Source: Desulfovibrionaceae bacterium UBA3823
Lineage (GTDB): Bacteria > Desulfobacterota > Desulfovibrionia > Desulfovibrionales > Desulfovibrionaceae
Reading direction: 5' to 3'
NCBI GenBank assembly: GCA_002369295.1
Contig: DFDR01000187.1
Span: 479-5,570 of the forward strand
DNA: 5,092 nt
Position numbers and translations under genes: made by a program. This document shows, one piece after another, positions 1 to 5,092 of this stretch (the stretch's first letter is position 1; every line of letters begins with the position of its first letter). A model generated the notes under the pieces. That model worked only from the letters and a program-made list of their open reading frames with translations. It ran no database searches and had not been told where the DNA came from.

Positions 1-444
1 GCCCTGACAGAAGGCGCGCTCCCCGTGGACTCGGACAACATCATCGGAACGGACGCGAGAACGCGCGCCTCGCACCAGGGCACGGCCGACGGCCTTGACT
101 ACCGGCATACGGGCGACGACGTCATCCTGCGCGGCGAGTTCATCGAAAAGAACCTGCAGATGAACAAGGTTTCGAGCATCGTCCGGGAGATCGGCAGACA
201 GCCCGTCCTCGCCTTCGGCAATTCGTCCGGCGACTACAGCATGTTCAGCTACACGGTGACGAAGAACAAGCACAAGGCGCTGGCCTTCTGCCTCCTGTGC
301 GACGACACGGAACGCGAACTCGGCAATCCCGGCAAGGCCGGCAAGGTGCGCGCAGCCTGCGAAGAAAAGGGCTGGATTCCCGTTTCCATGAAGAATGACT
401 TCCGGCTCATCTACGGCCGCGGCGTGACGCGGGCCGACAGGTAG
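1..444 (+). CDS. HAD-superfamily hydrolase (phosphatase-like), C-terminal part
   Basis: The frame is open from base 1 to a TAG at 442-444, so this is the 3' end of a gene that starts outside the window; 147 residues are visible. The GTG at 25 is internal and has no reason to be the start. The visible part fits the C-terminal half of a haloacid-dehalogenase-type hydrolase. A lysine in MNKVSS (visible residue 56) sits where motif III is expected. About 20 residues later AFGNSSGDYSM (about residues 71-81) matches motif IV, which binds the Mg2+ cofactor. It is followed by LLCDDTERE and by a conserved-looking WIPVSMKNDF near the end. The nucleophile motif I (DxDxT) would lie upstream and cannot be checked. 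Family members hydrolyse phosphate esters by an aspartyl-phosphate intermediate; the substrate is unknown, and whether it is exported cannot be seen. The gene ends just before a strong terminator, so it is the last gene of its transcript. HAD assignment is fairly sure; specificity is not. Confidence 0.8.
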   Translation, partial: ALTEGALPVDSDNIIGTDARTRASHQGTADGLDYRHTGDDVILRGEFIEKNLQMNKVSSIVREIGRQPVLAFGNSSGDYSMFSYTVTKNKHKALAFCLLCDDTERELGNPGKAGKVRAACEEKGWIPVSMKNDFRLIYGRGVTRADR

Positions 445-467
445 CAGCCGAGTCTGCTCCAGTTCAC

Positions 468-511
468 AAGCCCCCTGGCAGCCTCCTTTTCGCGGGCGCC
501 AGGGGGCTTTT
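468..511 (+). terminator. Rho-independent terminator after the HAD hydrolase gene
   Basis: A perfect 12-bp inverted repeat, AAGCCCCCTGGC (468-479) and GCCAGGGGGCTT (498-509), encloses an 18-nt loop and runs into a TTTT tract (508-511). It begins 23 nt after the hydrolase stop codon. The GC-rich stem followed by T residues is a classic intrinsic terminator. The T tract is short, but the stem is strong. It separates the hydrolase transcript from the dipeptidase gene downstream. Confidence 0.88.
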
Positions 512-813
512 CCGTCGCCCGCCGGCAAGGCCTGCCGCGAAGCCTGCACCGCGGCGGTCCGCTTTCTGGGGAATCTTCGGCCAGTCTCAACGCCTCCCTG
601 GACGCCGCCACGGCCGGCACCGGTTCCTCGCGCTCAAGCATGACGCAAAGCCAGGCATCCTGCAATTGACATTCTGTGCGGACATTCTGGACGGCAAGAC
701 ACCATGCCGAAAAGCATGACGGTCGCGCAGCGAAGGCATCCTCCGCTGTGCGAGAAGCAGAACGAGCCTGAGAACGGCAGGGCCCAGGCACCCAGAACGC
801 TCAGGAACGGCAA
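512..813. other. Non-coding gap, no gene identified
   Basis: Between the terminator and the candidate promoter I find no convincing gene on either strand. The best + strand candidate is a 37-codon ATG frame at 704-817 with no ribosome binding site and no recognisable protein features. Longer minus-strand frames here are arginine/alanine/proline-rich, typical of chance open frames in GC-rich DNA. The stretch contains a small 5-bp hairpin (523-537) without a T tract and a short direct repeat described separately. It could be a decayed gene or a long regulatory spacer. Confidence 0.5.
668..693. repeat. 13-bp imperfect tandem direct repeat in the intergenic gap
   Basis: GACATTCTGTGCG (668-680) is followed directly by GACATTCTGGACG (681-693), 11 of 13 positions identical, with an exact 9-bp core GACATTCTG. 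The first copy overlaps a TTGACA hexamer (666-671). The 10-mer GCAATTGACA found here (662-671) recurs at 810-819, at the candidate promoter of the dipeptidase gene. Directly repeated half-sites can be regulator binding sites, but no known operator is recognised and chance is possible. Confidence 0.35.
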
Positions 814-842
814 TTGACAAAGCGGGCCACCTGATGTCTGAT
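814..842 (+). promoter_or_regulatory. Candidate sigma70-type promoter for the dipeptidase gene
   Basis: A perfect -35 hexamer TTGACA (814-819) is followed, after a 17-nt spacer, by TCTGAT (837-842), which matches the -10 consensus TATAAT at 4 of 6 positions. The predicted transcription start would be near 849, giving a leader of about 60 nt before the preferred ATG at 909. If correct, the alternative ATG at 834 lies inside the promoter and cannot be used. The weak -10 makes this a moderate prediction. Confidence 0.4.
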
Positions 843-893
843 CTGCCATCCCCCCGCAGCCTGCCCCAGCGAAGCAGGCTCTGCGGCCGCAAC

Positions 894-900
894 AAGGGGG
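894..900 (+). promoter_or_regulatory. Ribosome binding site deciding the dipeptidase start
   Basis: AAGGGGG, with the T that follows, can pair with eight consecutive bases of the 16S anti-Shine-Dalgarno sequence, using one G-U wobble. It ends 8 nt before the ATG at 909, an ideal spacing. The upstream in-frame ATG at 834 has no purine-rich stretch in front of it, so this site favours 909. Confidence 0.6.
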
Positions 901-908
901 TCTGCGCC

Positions 909-1697
909 ATGCTGCTCAACGTCTTTGCTTCTTCCTGCTGCGTCACAGCCCTCCTCTTCGGCGGATCGGCAGAGGCGCAGGCGCGGTCCGTCTCGCCGGA
1001 GGACTCCTCCGGCTTCGTGCTCGTCAAGCTCTACGCGCCCGAGATCCGGCAGGAAATCCGCTACTACTCGACATACAACTTTGTCGGCGAACGCATTGCC
1101 GGCTACGAGGCGCCCTGCGCCATCCTGACCAAGGAGGCAGCCCGCGCCCTGAAGCTCGTCGCGGACGGACTCGCCCAGAAGGGCTACGGCCTCAAAATCT
1201 ACGATGCCTACCGCCCCCAGAAGGCCGTGACCCATTTCGTGAACTGGGCCAAGAATCTTGCCGACACCCGCATGAAGCGCGACTTCTATCCAGACATCGA
1301 CAAGTCCAAGCTGCTCGGCCCCTACATCGCCCCGCGCTCCGGCCACAGCCGGGGCAGCACGGTCGATGTCACTTTGACCGACCTCAAGACCGGCAAGGAC
1401 ATCGACATGGGCGGCACCTTCGACTTCTTCGGCGCCAGGTCGCATCCCGACTTCAAGGGCACGCTGACGAGGGCGCAGCTGCAGAACCGACGCATCCTCA
1501 GGGACGCCATGGAGCGCAGCGGCTTCAAGGGCATCAAGACGGAGTGGTGGCACTACACGCTCAAGAACGAGCCTTATCCCAACACCTACTTCACCTTCCC
1601 CGTGTCCGACCTGCTCTTCCTGCCTGACAAGGCCAAGAACAAGTCCGCGCCGGAAGGAGCCGACCCCGCGGCGCCTGCGGCAAAGCCCGCGCCCTAA
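909..1697 (+). CDS. Secreted VanX-like D-Ala-D-Ala dipeptidase (peptidase M15D)
   Basis: This 262-residue protein is a zinc metallopeptidase of the VanX/DdpX family, which cleaves the dipeptide D-Ala-D-Ala. All signature residues are present with VanX-like spacing: Arg102 in YRP; His146 and Asp153 in SGHSRGSTVD; catalytic Glu212 and ligand His215 in EWWHY. Residues 1-25 look like a Sec signal peptide, with a hydrophobic stretch and AEA/AQA cleavage options, so it probably acts in the periplasm. The mature domain covers about 35-235 and a Lys/Ala/Pro-rich, probably disordered tail follows. I chose ATG 909 for its strong ribosome binding site; an in-frame ATG at 834 would add 25 residues rich in arginine, which would supply the positive n-region that the short form lacks. 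No VanA/VanH-type ligase or dehydrogenase is adjacent, so peptidoglycan dipeptide turnover or nutrient recovery is more likely than glycopeptide resistance. The TAA overlaps the stop of the convergent patatin gene. Confidence 0.88.
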   Translation: MLLNVFASSCCVTALLFGGSAEAQARSVSPEDSSGFVLVKLYAPEIRQEIRYYSTYNFVGERIAGYEAPCAILTKEAARALKLVADGLAQKGYGLKIYDAYRPQKAVTHFVNWAKNLADTRMKRDFYPDIDKSKLLGPYIAPRSGHSRGSTVDVTLTDLKTGKDIDMGGTFDFFGARSHPDFKGTLTRAQLQNRRILRDAMERSGFKGIKTEWWHYTLKNEPYPNTYFTFPVSDLLFLPDKAKNKSAPEGADPAAPAAKPAP

Positions 1698-2724
1698 GCC
1701 TGTTCGGGCGAGCCGTGCGCAGGGCCGGCGTCCGGGATGGCAAATTCGATGGCGGAACGCATTTCTTCCGTCGCCCACCTGCCCTCGGCGATGGCCTCCT
1801 CGGCCCGGTGGAAGTCCAGCAGGCCCAGATGCCCCAGCCTTGGCGTCACGAGCACGTCTGGCGGGTCGCCGGCCATGCGGCTGCGGGCAATGCGGTCCTG
1901 GGCGATGTTGACCGAGGCGAGCACCGTCTCGAGTATGCCCGGCGGAACGGGCTTGCTGGCTTCGGCTTCGCCCTTGACCAGGCCAAGCCAGTCCGGCGCG
2001 CAGTCCTTCACCGTGCGCGCCATGCGGCCAAGCTGATTCCTGATGCCCCCCGCCAGCGGGGCGCCGCCGGCGGCGCTGTCCGCCCCCGGCGGACAGTCCG
2101 AGGCTTTCGCGGCCTTTGCGGCCTTCGCCTCCCGCGCGTCCTTCGCCTGGGCCCCTGCCCTGGCAAGGCCAGGCAGCAGGGCGCCGTTGAGGTTGACGGC
2201 GACGACGACGTCCGCGCCAAGCGCCCGGCACACGGAGACGGACACTGGATTGACGAGGCCACCGTCGACGTACCAGCTATCCTTGCGGCGCACGGGCAAG
2301 CACCGCCGGCAGGGCCATGGATGCCCAGACGGCATCGAGCGCAGAGCCCTTCGTGAACCACTGCTCCCTGCCGAGCGACATCTCCGTCGCCACGCAGGCA
2401 AAGCGCAGGGGCATGTCCTCGATGGCCAGATCTGCCGGCACCACGTGCTCGGCAAGCGACTGCCGCAGGCGTCCCGGCGAGATCAGCCCCTGCAGCAGGC
2501 CCGTGAAGTTGACATACGAGGCCACGCCCGTGCGGCTGAAGGCGCAGGCCCAGTCCCTGACGGCGGCAAGGCGGCCGGAGGCATATGCGGCGCCGACGAC
2601 CGCGCCGATTGAGGTGCCGGCCACGATGCCCGGGACAATGCCCATGTCCGCCAGGGCTTCCAGCACGCCGATGTGCGCCCAGCCTCTGGCCGAGCCCGCT
2701 GCCCAGGGCAATGCCGACGTTCAC
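1694..2724 (-). pseudogene. rssA: RssA-like patatin phospholipase, broken by two frameshifts
   Basis: Three consecutive minus-strand frames together spell one patatin-like protein resembling E. coli RssA. GTG 2724 begins MNVGIALGSG. An extra base near 2690-2691 shifts the frame into ARGWAHIGV and on through the nucleophile motif GTSIG (Ser codon 2610-2612). A loss of two bases (or gain of one) near 2294-2296 shifts it again into WYVDGG, with the dyad Asp codon at 2264-2266, and on through RMAGDPPD and LDFHRA to TAG at 1694-1696. Removing one base and adding two gives exactly 344 codons (343 residues; Ser38, Asp154), somewhat longer than RssA at roughly 300. As it stands, translation from 2724 follows a wrong frame after about 10 residues. 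Patatins are serine acyl hydrolases acting on membrane lipids. Conservation outside the two sites points to recent inactivation or to sequence errors. The start is supported by GGGAGG 8 nt upstream. The gene lies 3 nt after the transporter stop, so it was probably translated by coupling. Confidence 0.85.
2102..2128 (-). repeat. Three 9-bp tandem repeats coding an Ala/Lys-rich segment
   Basis: On the + strand GGCTTTCGC, GGCCTTTGC and GGCCTTCGC follow each other without gaps. Read on the minus strand in the patatin frame they give AKAAKAAKA. The segment lies in a low-complexity Ala/Lys/Gly/Pro-rich stretch following NLNG, a region that is poorly conserved relative to E. coli RssA. It is probably a surface linker expanded by replication slippage and accounts for part of the protein's extra length. 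Confidence 0.6.
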
Positions 2725-2727
2725 AGC

Positions 2728-3669
2728 TCACGCCTCCCTGGTCTGGGACGGGGCCGGATGCGCGTCCCCGCCCACAAGGGTCATGAGCAGCACCGCGCCG
2801 ATGATCAGGGCGCTGCCTGTCCAGCCAATGGGGCTGAAGCACTCGCCGAAGGCCAGCCACACCCAGAGCATGGCAAGCACAGGCTCGAGCTCCGAAGTGA
2901 CCACGGTCTGCACGAGGCTGATGCGCTTCAGGGCCTCGGCGAGGCAGACGTAGGCCAGATAGGTGCAGACGACGCCGGTGCCGGCGGAGGCAAGCCAGAC
3001 GTCCCAGGCAAAGTCCGTGCGCACCGGCGATGCCCCCCAGAGCGCCTGCGCCCCAAGCACGCCCGCCATGACAAGACAGCCGCCGAAGAGCATCCAGGCA
3101 AAGATGAGGAAGGAAGGATAGGTCTTCTGCCACCAGCGCGTGAAGGGATAGTGGGTGGCGTAGCACAGGCCGGAGACGAGGCCCGTCGCGATCCCGACCC
3201 AGGACACTTCGCCCGGAATGCTCCCGCCTGCGAGGCAGACGCAGACGGTGCCTGCCGCGGCCAGGACCAGGCAGAAAAGCTTGATGCGGGTGAGGCGCTC
3301 ACCGAAGAGGAGGCGGGCGAAGACGGCCACCCAGAAGGGCGCGGTGTACTGGAGGATGATGTCCATGGCGGCGCCGGAAAGCCTGATGGTGTACTGCGCG
3401 CAGGTGAAGTAGACGCCTATGCCCCAGGCGCCGAAGAGTGCGAAGGCGAAGGCGTGGCGCCAGGGGATGCGGAACTGCCCTGCCAGCGCCATGTGCACGA
3501 AGAAGGCCGCAAAGCCGAAGAAGGCGCGCTGGAAGGCGCACTGCAGGGGATCCATGCCCGCCTGCAGGCAGTGCTTGCTGAAAAGGCCGACAACCGACCA
3601 GACGAGGGCTGCCCCGAGAATGAAGAGCGTTCCGGCCAGGCGCCGGGACGGATGAACCGCACAAGCCAT
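2728..3669 (-). CDS. EamA/DMT-superfamily transporter, ten membrane helices
   Basis: This 313-residue inner-membrane protein has the ten-helix, two-repeat layout of EamA-domain drug/metabolite transporters, and its length is normal for that family. Helices run from GTLFILGAALVW (from about residue 13) to the last at about 280-300. Each repeat ends in the typical helix with a glutamate: ILQYTAPFWVAVFARLLFGE in the first and TSELEPVLAMLWVWLAFGE in the second. Such proteins usually export amino acids or other small metabolites, or occasionally import them; the substrate cannot be read from sequence. ATG 3669 is chosen because hydrophobic segment 1 follows directly. Upstream in the same frame the sequence is proline/arginine-rich and antisense-like, the shadow of the phosphatase gene. 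Its ribosome binding site is weak (GGAAAAG at 3685-3691, 15 nt away), so translation may depend on ribosomes finishing the phosphatase gene 34 nt upstream. The downstream patatin gene starts 3 nt after this TGA. Confidence 0.9.
   Translation of the reverse strand: MACAVHPSRRLAGTLFILGAALVWSVVGLFSKHCLQAGMDPLQCAFQRAFFGFAAFFVHMALAGQFRIPWRHAFAFALFGAWGIGVYFTCAQYTIRLSGAAMDIILQYTAPFWVAVFARLLFGERLTRIKLFCLVLAAAGTVCVCLAGGSIPGEVSWVGIATGLVSGLCYATHYPFTRWWQKTYPSFLIFAWMLFGGCLVMAGVLGAQALWGASPVRTDFAWDVWLASAGTGVVCTYLAYVCLAEALKRISLVQTVVTSELEPVLAMLWVWLAFGECFSPIGWTGSALIIGAVLLMTLVGGDAHPAPSQTREA
2733..2738 (-). promoter_or_regulatory. Ribosome binding site for the patatin gene, inside the transporter end
   Basis: On the minus strand GGGAGG lies 8 nt upstream of the GTG at 2724 and within the last codons of the transporter gene. 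Its strength and spacing support GTG 2724 as the original start. The order of site, transporter TGA (2730-2728) and GTG (2724-2722) is the arrangement expected for translational coupling. Confidence 0.65.
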
Positions 3670-3703
3670 GGGAGTTGCCCGTTTCTTTTCCGGCTCGCCG
3701 CGC

Positions 3704-5092
3704 CTAATCCTCAGGCGTGTCGGAGGGCGTGTCGGGGATCGTGTCGGGGATCGTGTCGGGAACCAGCTCCGGCGGGCGAGGGCTCCTGTGCTCTTTGCCC
3801 GCGGCCGCGCCCTTGACCCCTTCGCTCTCGGGAGCGGGGTAGCAGTACCGCAGGTCCTCGGGCTCGGGAGGCACGCACTCGCCGCGGATGCGGGAGAGCA
3901 TTGTGGTCTCGAAGGTCTTGTCGTCCATGTTGAACGGCAGCCCGTCTTCGCCCCGAACATCAAGCGCCATGACCCTGACCGGCTTGAGCGTGCCGTCATC
4001 CCCGTGCAGTTCGAGGGTGTGGAGCGTTTCCGGCTCGTTGGCAAGAAGGTGGGAGACGACGTACTGGGAACCGTCCGGACGCCGCCACAGCTCGAAGGTG
4101 AGTCCGCAACCGGGCAGCGTGGGATTCTGGGCCGCGATGCCGGGAATAGACCAGTGCAGGCCGGCAAGGCCGGCGGTCTGGCCCATGCAGAGGTCGTGGC
4201 CCACGAAGATCACGAACCTGGCATCGCGCGCCCGCTTGTCCGGGAGCCTGCCGAAGAGGGCGTCGACCATGGCCTTGAGCATGCCGCTGGCGGATGCGCT
4301 GGAGACCACCTGCGAACGGTTGACGGGATTGCGGGCCGCCGTGCGCAGGCTCCAGAGCTTGGCCAGAAGATTCTTGTCGCCGGTCTTGGCGCCGGCAACG
4401 GAGAAGGAGCCCTGGTAGGCCTCCATCAGGAAGATGTCGGCAAGGCCTGCCGCCATGCCGAGGCCGCCGGAAAGGAAGGCGCCTGCGCCGCGGGGCATGA
4501 CGGTCACGTTGGTGGCCATTTCGGAGACGCGGCAGTTGGGCAGGCTGTAGCGCTCGCAGAGGTTCTTGTTCAGGGGCGCAAGCAGGCTGTCCAGGACGTC
4601 GAGCTCTCCGGAGAGCGAATCGGTGAGCGCGTCGAGGCTCTTGTCGGGCAGGGACTGGATGATGTCCGAGGCCGTTTCCTGGGGCCTCAGGGGGCAGTAG
4701 CCGGCGCGCAGCGCATGGAAGAGCGGATCGGCGAGGCCTTCCGGCCTGGCCCAGTAGCCTTCATGGCAGCCCGGCAGCACGCCTTCGAGCACGGCGGAAG
4801 CGGTGTCCAGCGAGCGCGGCATGGCGTCCACGCGCATGTAGATGAGGCCGGGCTTGGGGCAGCCCTCCTGGGGAAAGAGGCCGTCGTCCCGCAGGGCCTG
4901 GCCCACGGCGCTCCAAAGGGCGCGGACGAGATCCTTGCCGCGCCGCGTCACCCGGCCGGCGCCCACGGGCCAGTCGGTCCAGGTGTGCGCCTTGTCGAGC
5001 CGCTGCAGGCGGATCTCGGATTCCGAGGGCGCGCGCACGCCCTCCTTGATGAGGACAACGGAGCGGATGAAGGTGTCGCTTTCCGCCGCCAG
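3704..5092 (-). CDS. Histidine acid phosphatase-like protein with altered catalytic motif, N-terminus missing
   Basis: The frame is open from the window edge to TAG at 3706-3704; 462 residues are visible and the start, with any signal peptide, lies beyond 5092. The protein follows the AppA phytase / Agp glucose-1-phosphatase branch of periplasmic histidine acid phosphatases. SVVLIKEGVRAP (visible 11-22) aligns with the catalytic SRHGVRAP region; TWTDWPVGAGRVTRRG (37-52) and PRSLDTASAVLEGVLPGC (92-109) follow with the conserved Arg93; LADIFLMEAYQG is at 217-228; the distal GHD motif (His299, Asp300) precedes LHWSIPG and ELWRR. Family enzymes form a phosphohistidine on the His of RHGxRxP and release phosphate from phytate or sugar phosphates. 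Here that His is Glu17 and the preceding Arg is Lys16, so normal catalysis is not expected. The tail (about 420-462) is a Pro/Asp/Thr repeat absent from AppA and Agp. It is the first visible gene of the minus-strand operon. The fold is sure; activity is doubtful. Confidence 0.87.
   Translation of the reverse strand: MAAESDTFIRSVVLIKEGVRAPSESEIRLQRLDKAHTWTDWPVGAGRVTRRGKDLVRALWSAVGQALRDDGLFPQEGCPKPGLIYMRVDAMPRSLDTASAVLEGVLPGCHEGYWARPEGLADPLFHALRAGYCPLRPQETASDIIQSLPDKSLDALTDSLSGELDVLDSLLAPLNKNLCERYSLPNCRVSEMATNVTVMPRGAGAFLSGGLGMAAGLADIFLMEAYQGSFSVAGAKTGDKNLLAKLWSLRTAARNPVNRSQVVSSASASGMLKAMVDALFGRLPDKRARDARFVIFVGHDLCMGQTAGLAGLHWSIPGIAAQNPTLPGCGLTFELWRRPDGSQYVVSHLLANEPETLHTLELHGDDGTLKPVRVMALDVRGEDGLPFNMDDKTFETTMLSRIRGECVPPEPEDLRYCYPAPESEGVKGAAAGKEHRSPRPPELVPDTIPDTIPDTPSDTPED
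3716..3760 (-). repeat. 12-bp tandem repeat coding the phosphatase tail
   Basis: Three full units and one partial unit of a 12-bp repeat occur in a row on the + strand: CGTGTCGGAGGG, CGTGTCGGGGAT twice exactly, and CGTGTCGGG. In the phosphatase frame they encode PDT-IPDT-IPDT-PSDT just before the C-terminal PED. The unit is a multiple of three, so gain or loss of copies would keep the frame. The two exact copies suggest recent slippage. Confidence 0.85.

Noticed and set aside
523..538. Hairpin CGGCA-AGGCC-TGCCG and a 15-base match to 4439-4453
   Set aside because: The stem is only 5 bp without a T tract, and the shared 15-mer is a GC-rich partly palindromic string inside the phosphatase gene at its other site; chance is sufficient.
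704..817. A 37-residue + strand small ORF in the intergenic gap
   Set aside because: It has no ribosome binding site, no hydrophobic or conserved-looking pattern, and ends inside the candidate -35 region.
1..938. Lipobox in the dipeptidase N-terminus (ASSC, near base 936)
   Set aside because: The residues before the Cys do not fit the L-[AS]-[GA]-C pattern and it lies before the hydrophobic core ends; a type I signal is more likely.
909..1697. Glycopeptide resistance cluster
   Set aside because: Only a VanX-like gene is present; no ligase, D-lactate dehydrogenase or regulators are nearby.
801..2231. A 476-codon open frame on the minus strand
   Set aside because: It is antisense to the dipeptidase, which has all its family motifs, and overlaps the patatin gene in another frame. 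The Arg/Gly/Ala-rich N-terminal region is typical of a chance frame.
2317..3816. A 499-codon open frame on the + strand
   Set aside because: It lies antisense to the transporter and patatin genes, has a charged Ala/Gly/Glu/Pro-rich composition without recognisable domains, and is explained as the shadow of GC-rich coding DNA.
3670..4167. N-terminal extension of the transporter frame up to 4167
   Set aside because: The extra residues are Pro/Arg/Ser-rich, lie within the phosphatase coding region in another frame and have no membrane features; the real start is ATG 3669 just before helix 1.

Overview
The window is GC-rich (estimated by eye in the low-to-mid 60s percent) and densely coding, with Shine-Dalgarno sites, an operon-like run of genes and proteins typical of a Gram-negative proteobacterium (an RssA-type patatin, an AppA/Agp-type histidine acid phosphatase, a signal-peptide-bearing VanX-like dipeptidase). 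A host-associated proteobacterium is a reasonable guess, but nothing here fixes the genus. There is no rRNA, tRNA, CRISPR array, integrase or insertion sequence.

Layout. At the left edge (1-444, + strand) lies the C-terminal part of a HAD-superfamily hydrolase, closed by a strong intrinsic terminator (468-511). A 464-base gap follows (445-908). It holds that terminator, a short direct repeat, a candidate promoter and no convincing gene. Next is a secreted zinc D-Ala-D-Ala dipeptidase of the VanX/M15D family (909-1697, +). Its stop codon overlaps the stop codon of the convergent gene that follows.

From the right edge to 1694 the minus strand carries a three-gene, operon-like run. First is a histidine acid phosphatase (3704-5092, N-terminus beyond the window). 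After 34 nt comes an EamA/DMT ten-helix transporter (2728-3669). After only 3 nt comes an RssA-like patatin phospholipase (1694-2724), which is broken by two separate frameshifts although both of its catalytic motifs survive.

The most striking observation is in the phosphatase. The invariant RHGxRxP catalytic motif reads KEGVRAP, so the nucleophilic histidine and its arginine partner are replaced by Glu and Lys. The rest of the fold, including the distal GHD acid motif, remains recognisable. This suggests a pseudo-enzyme or altered chemistry. The neighbouring genes give no clear shared pathway. At most they share a loose envelope, lipid and nutrient-scavenging theme (cell-wall dipeptide cleavage, phosphate ester hydrolysis, lipid acyl hydrolysis, metabolite export). 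I see no complete novel multi-gene system here.
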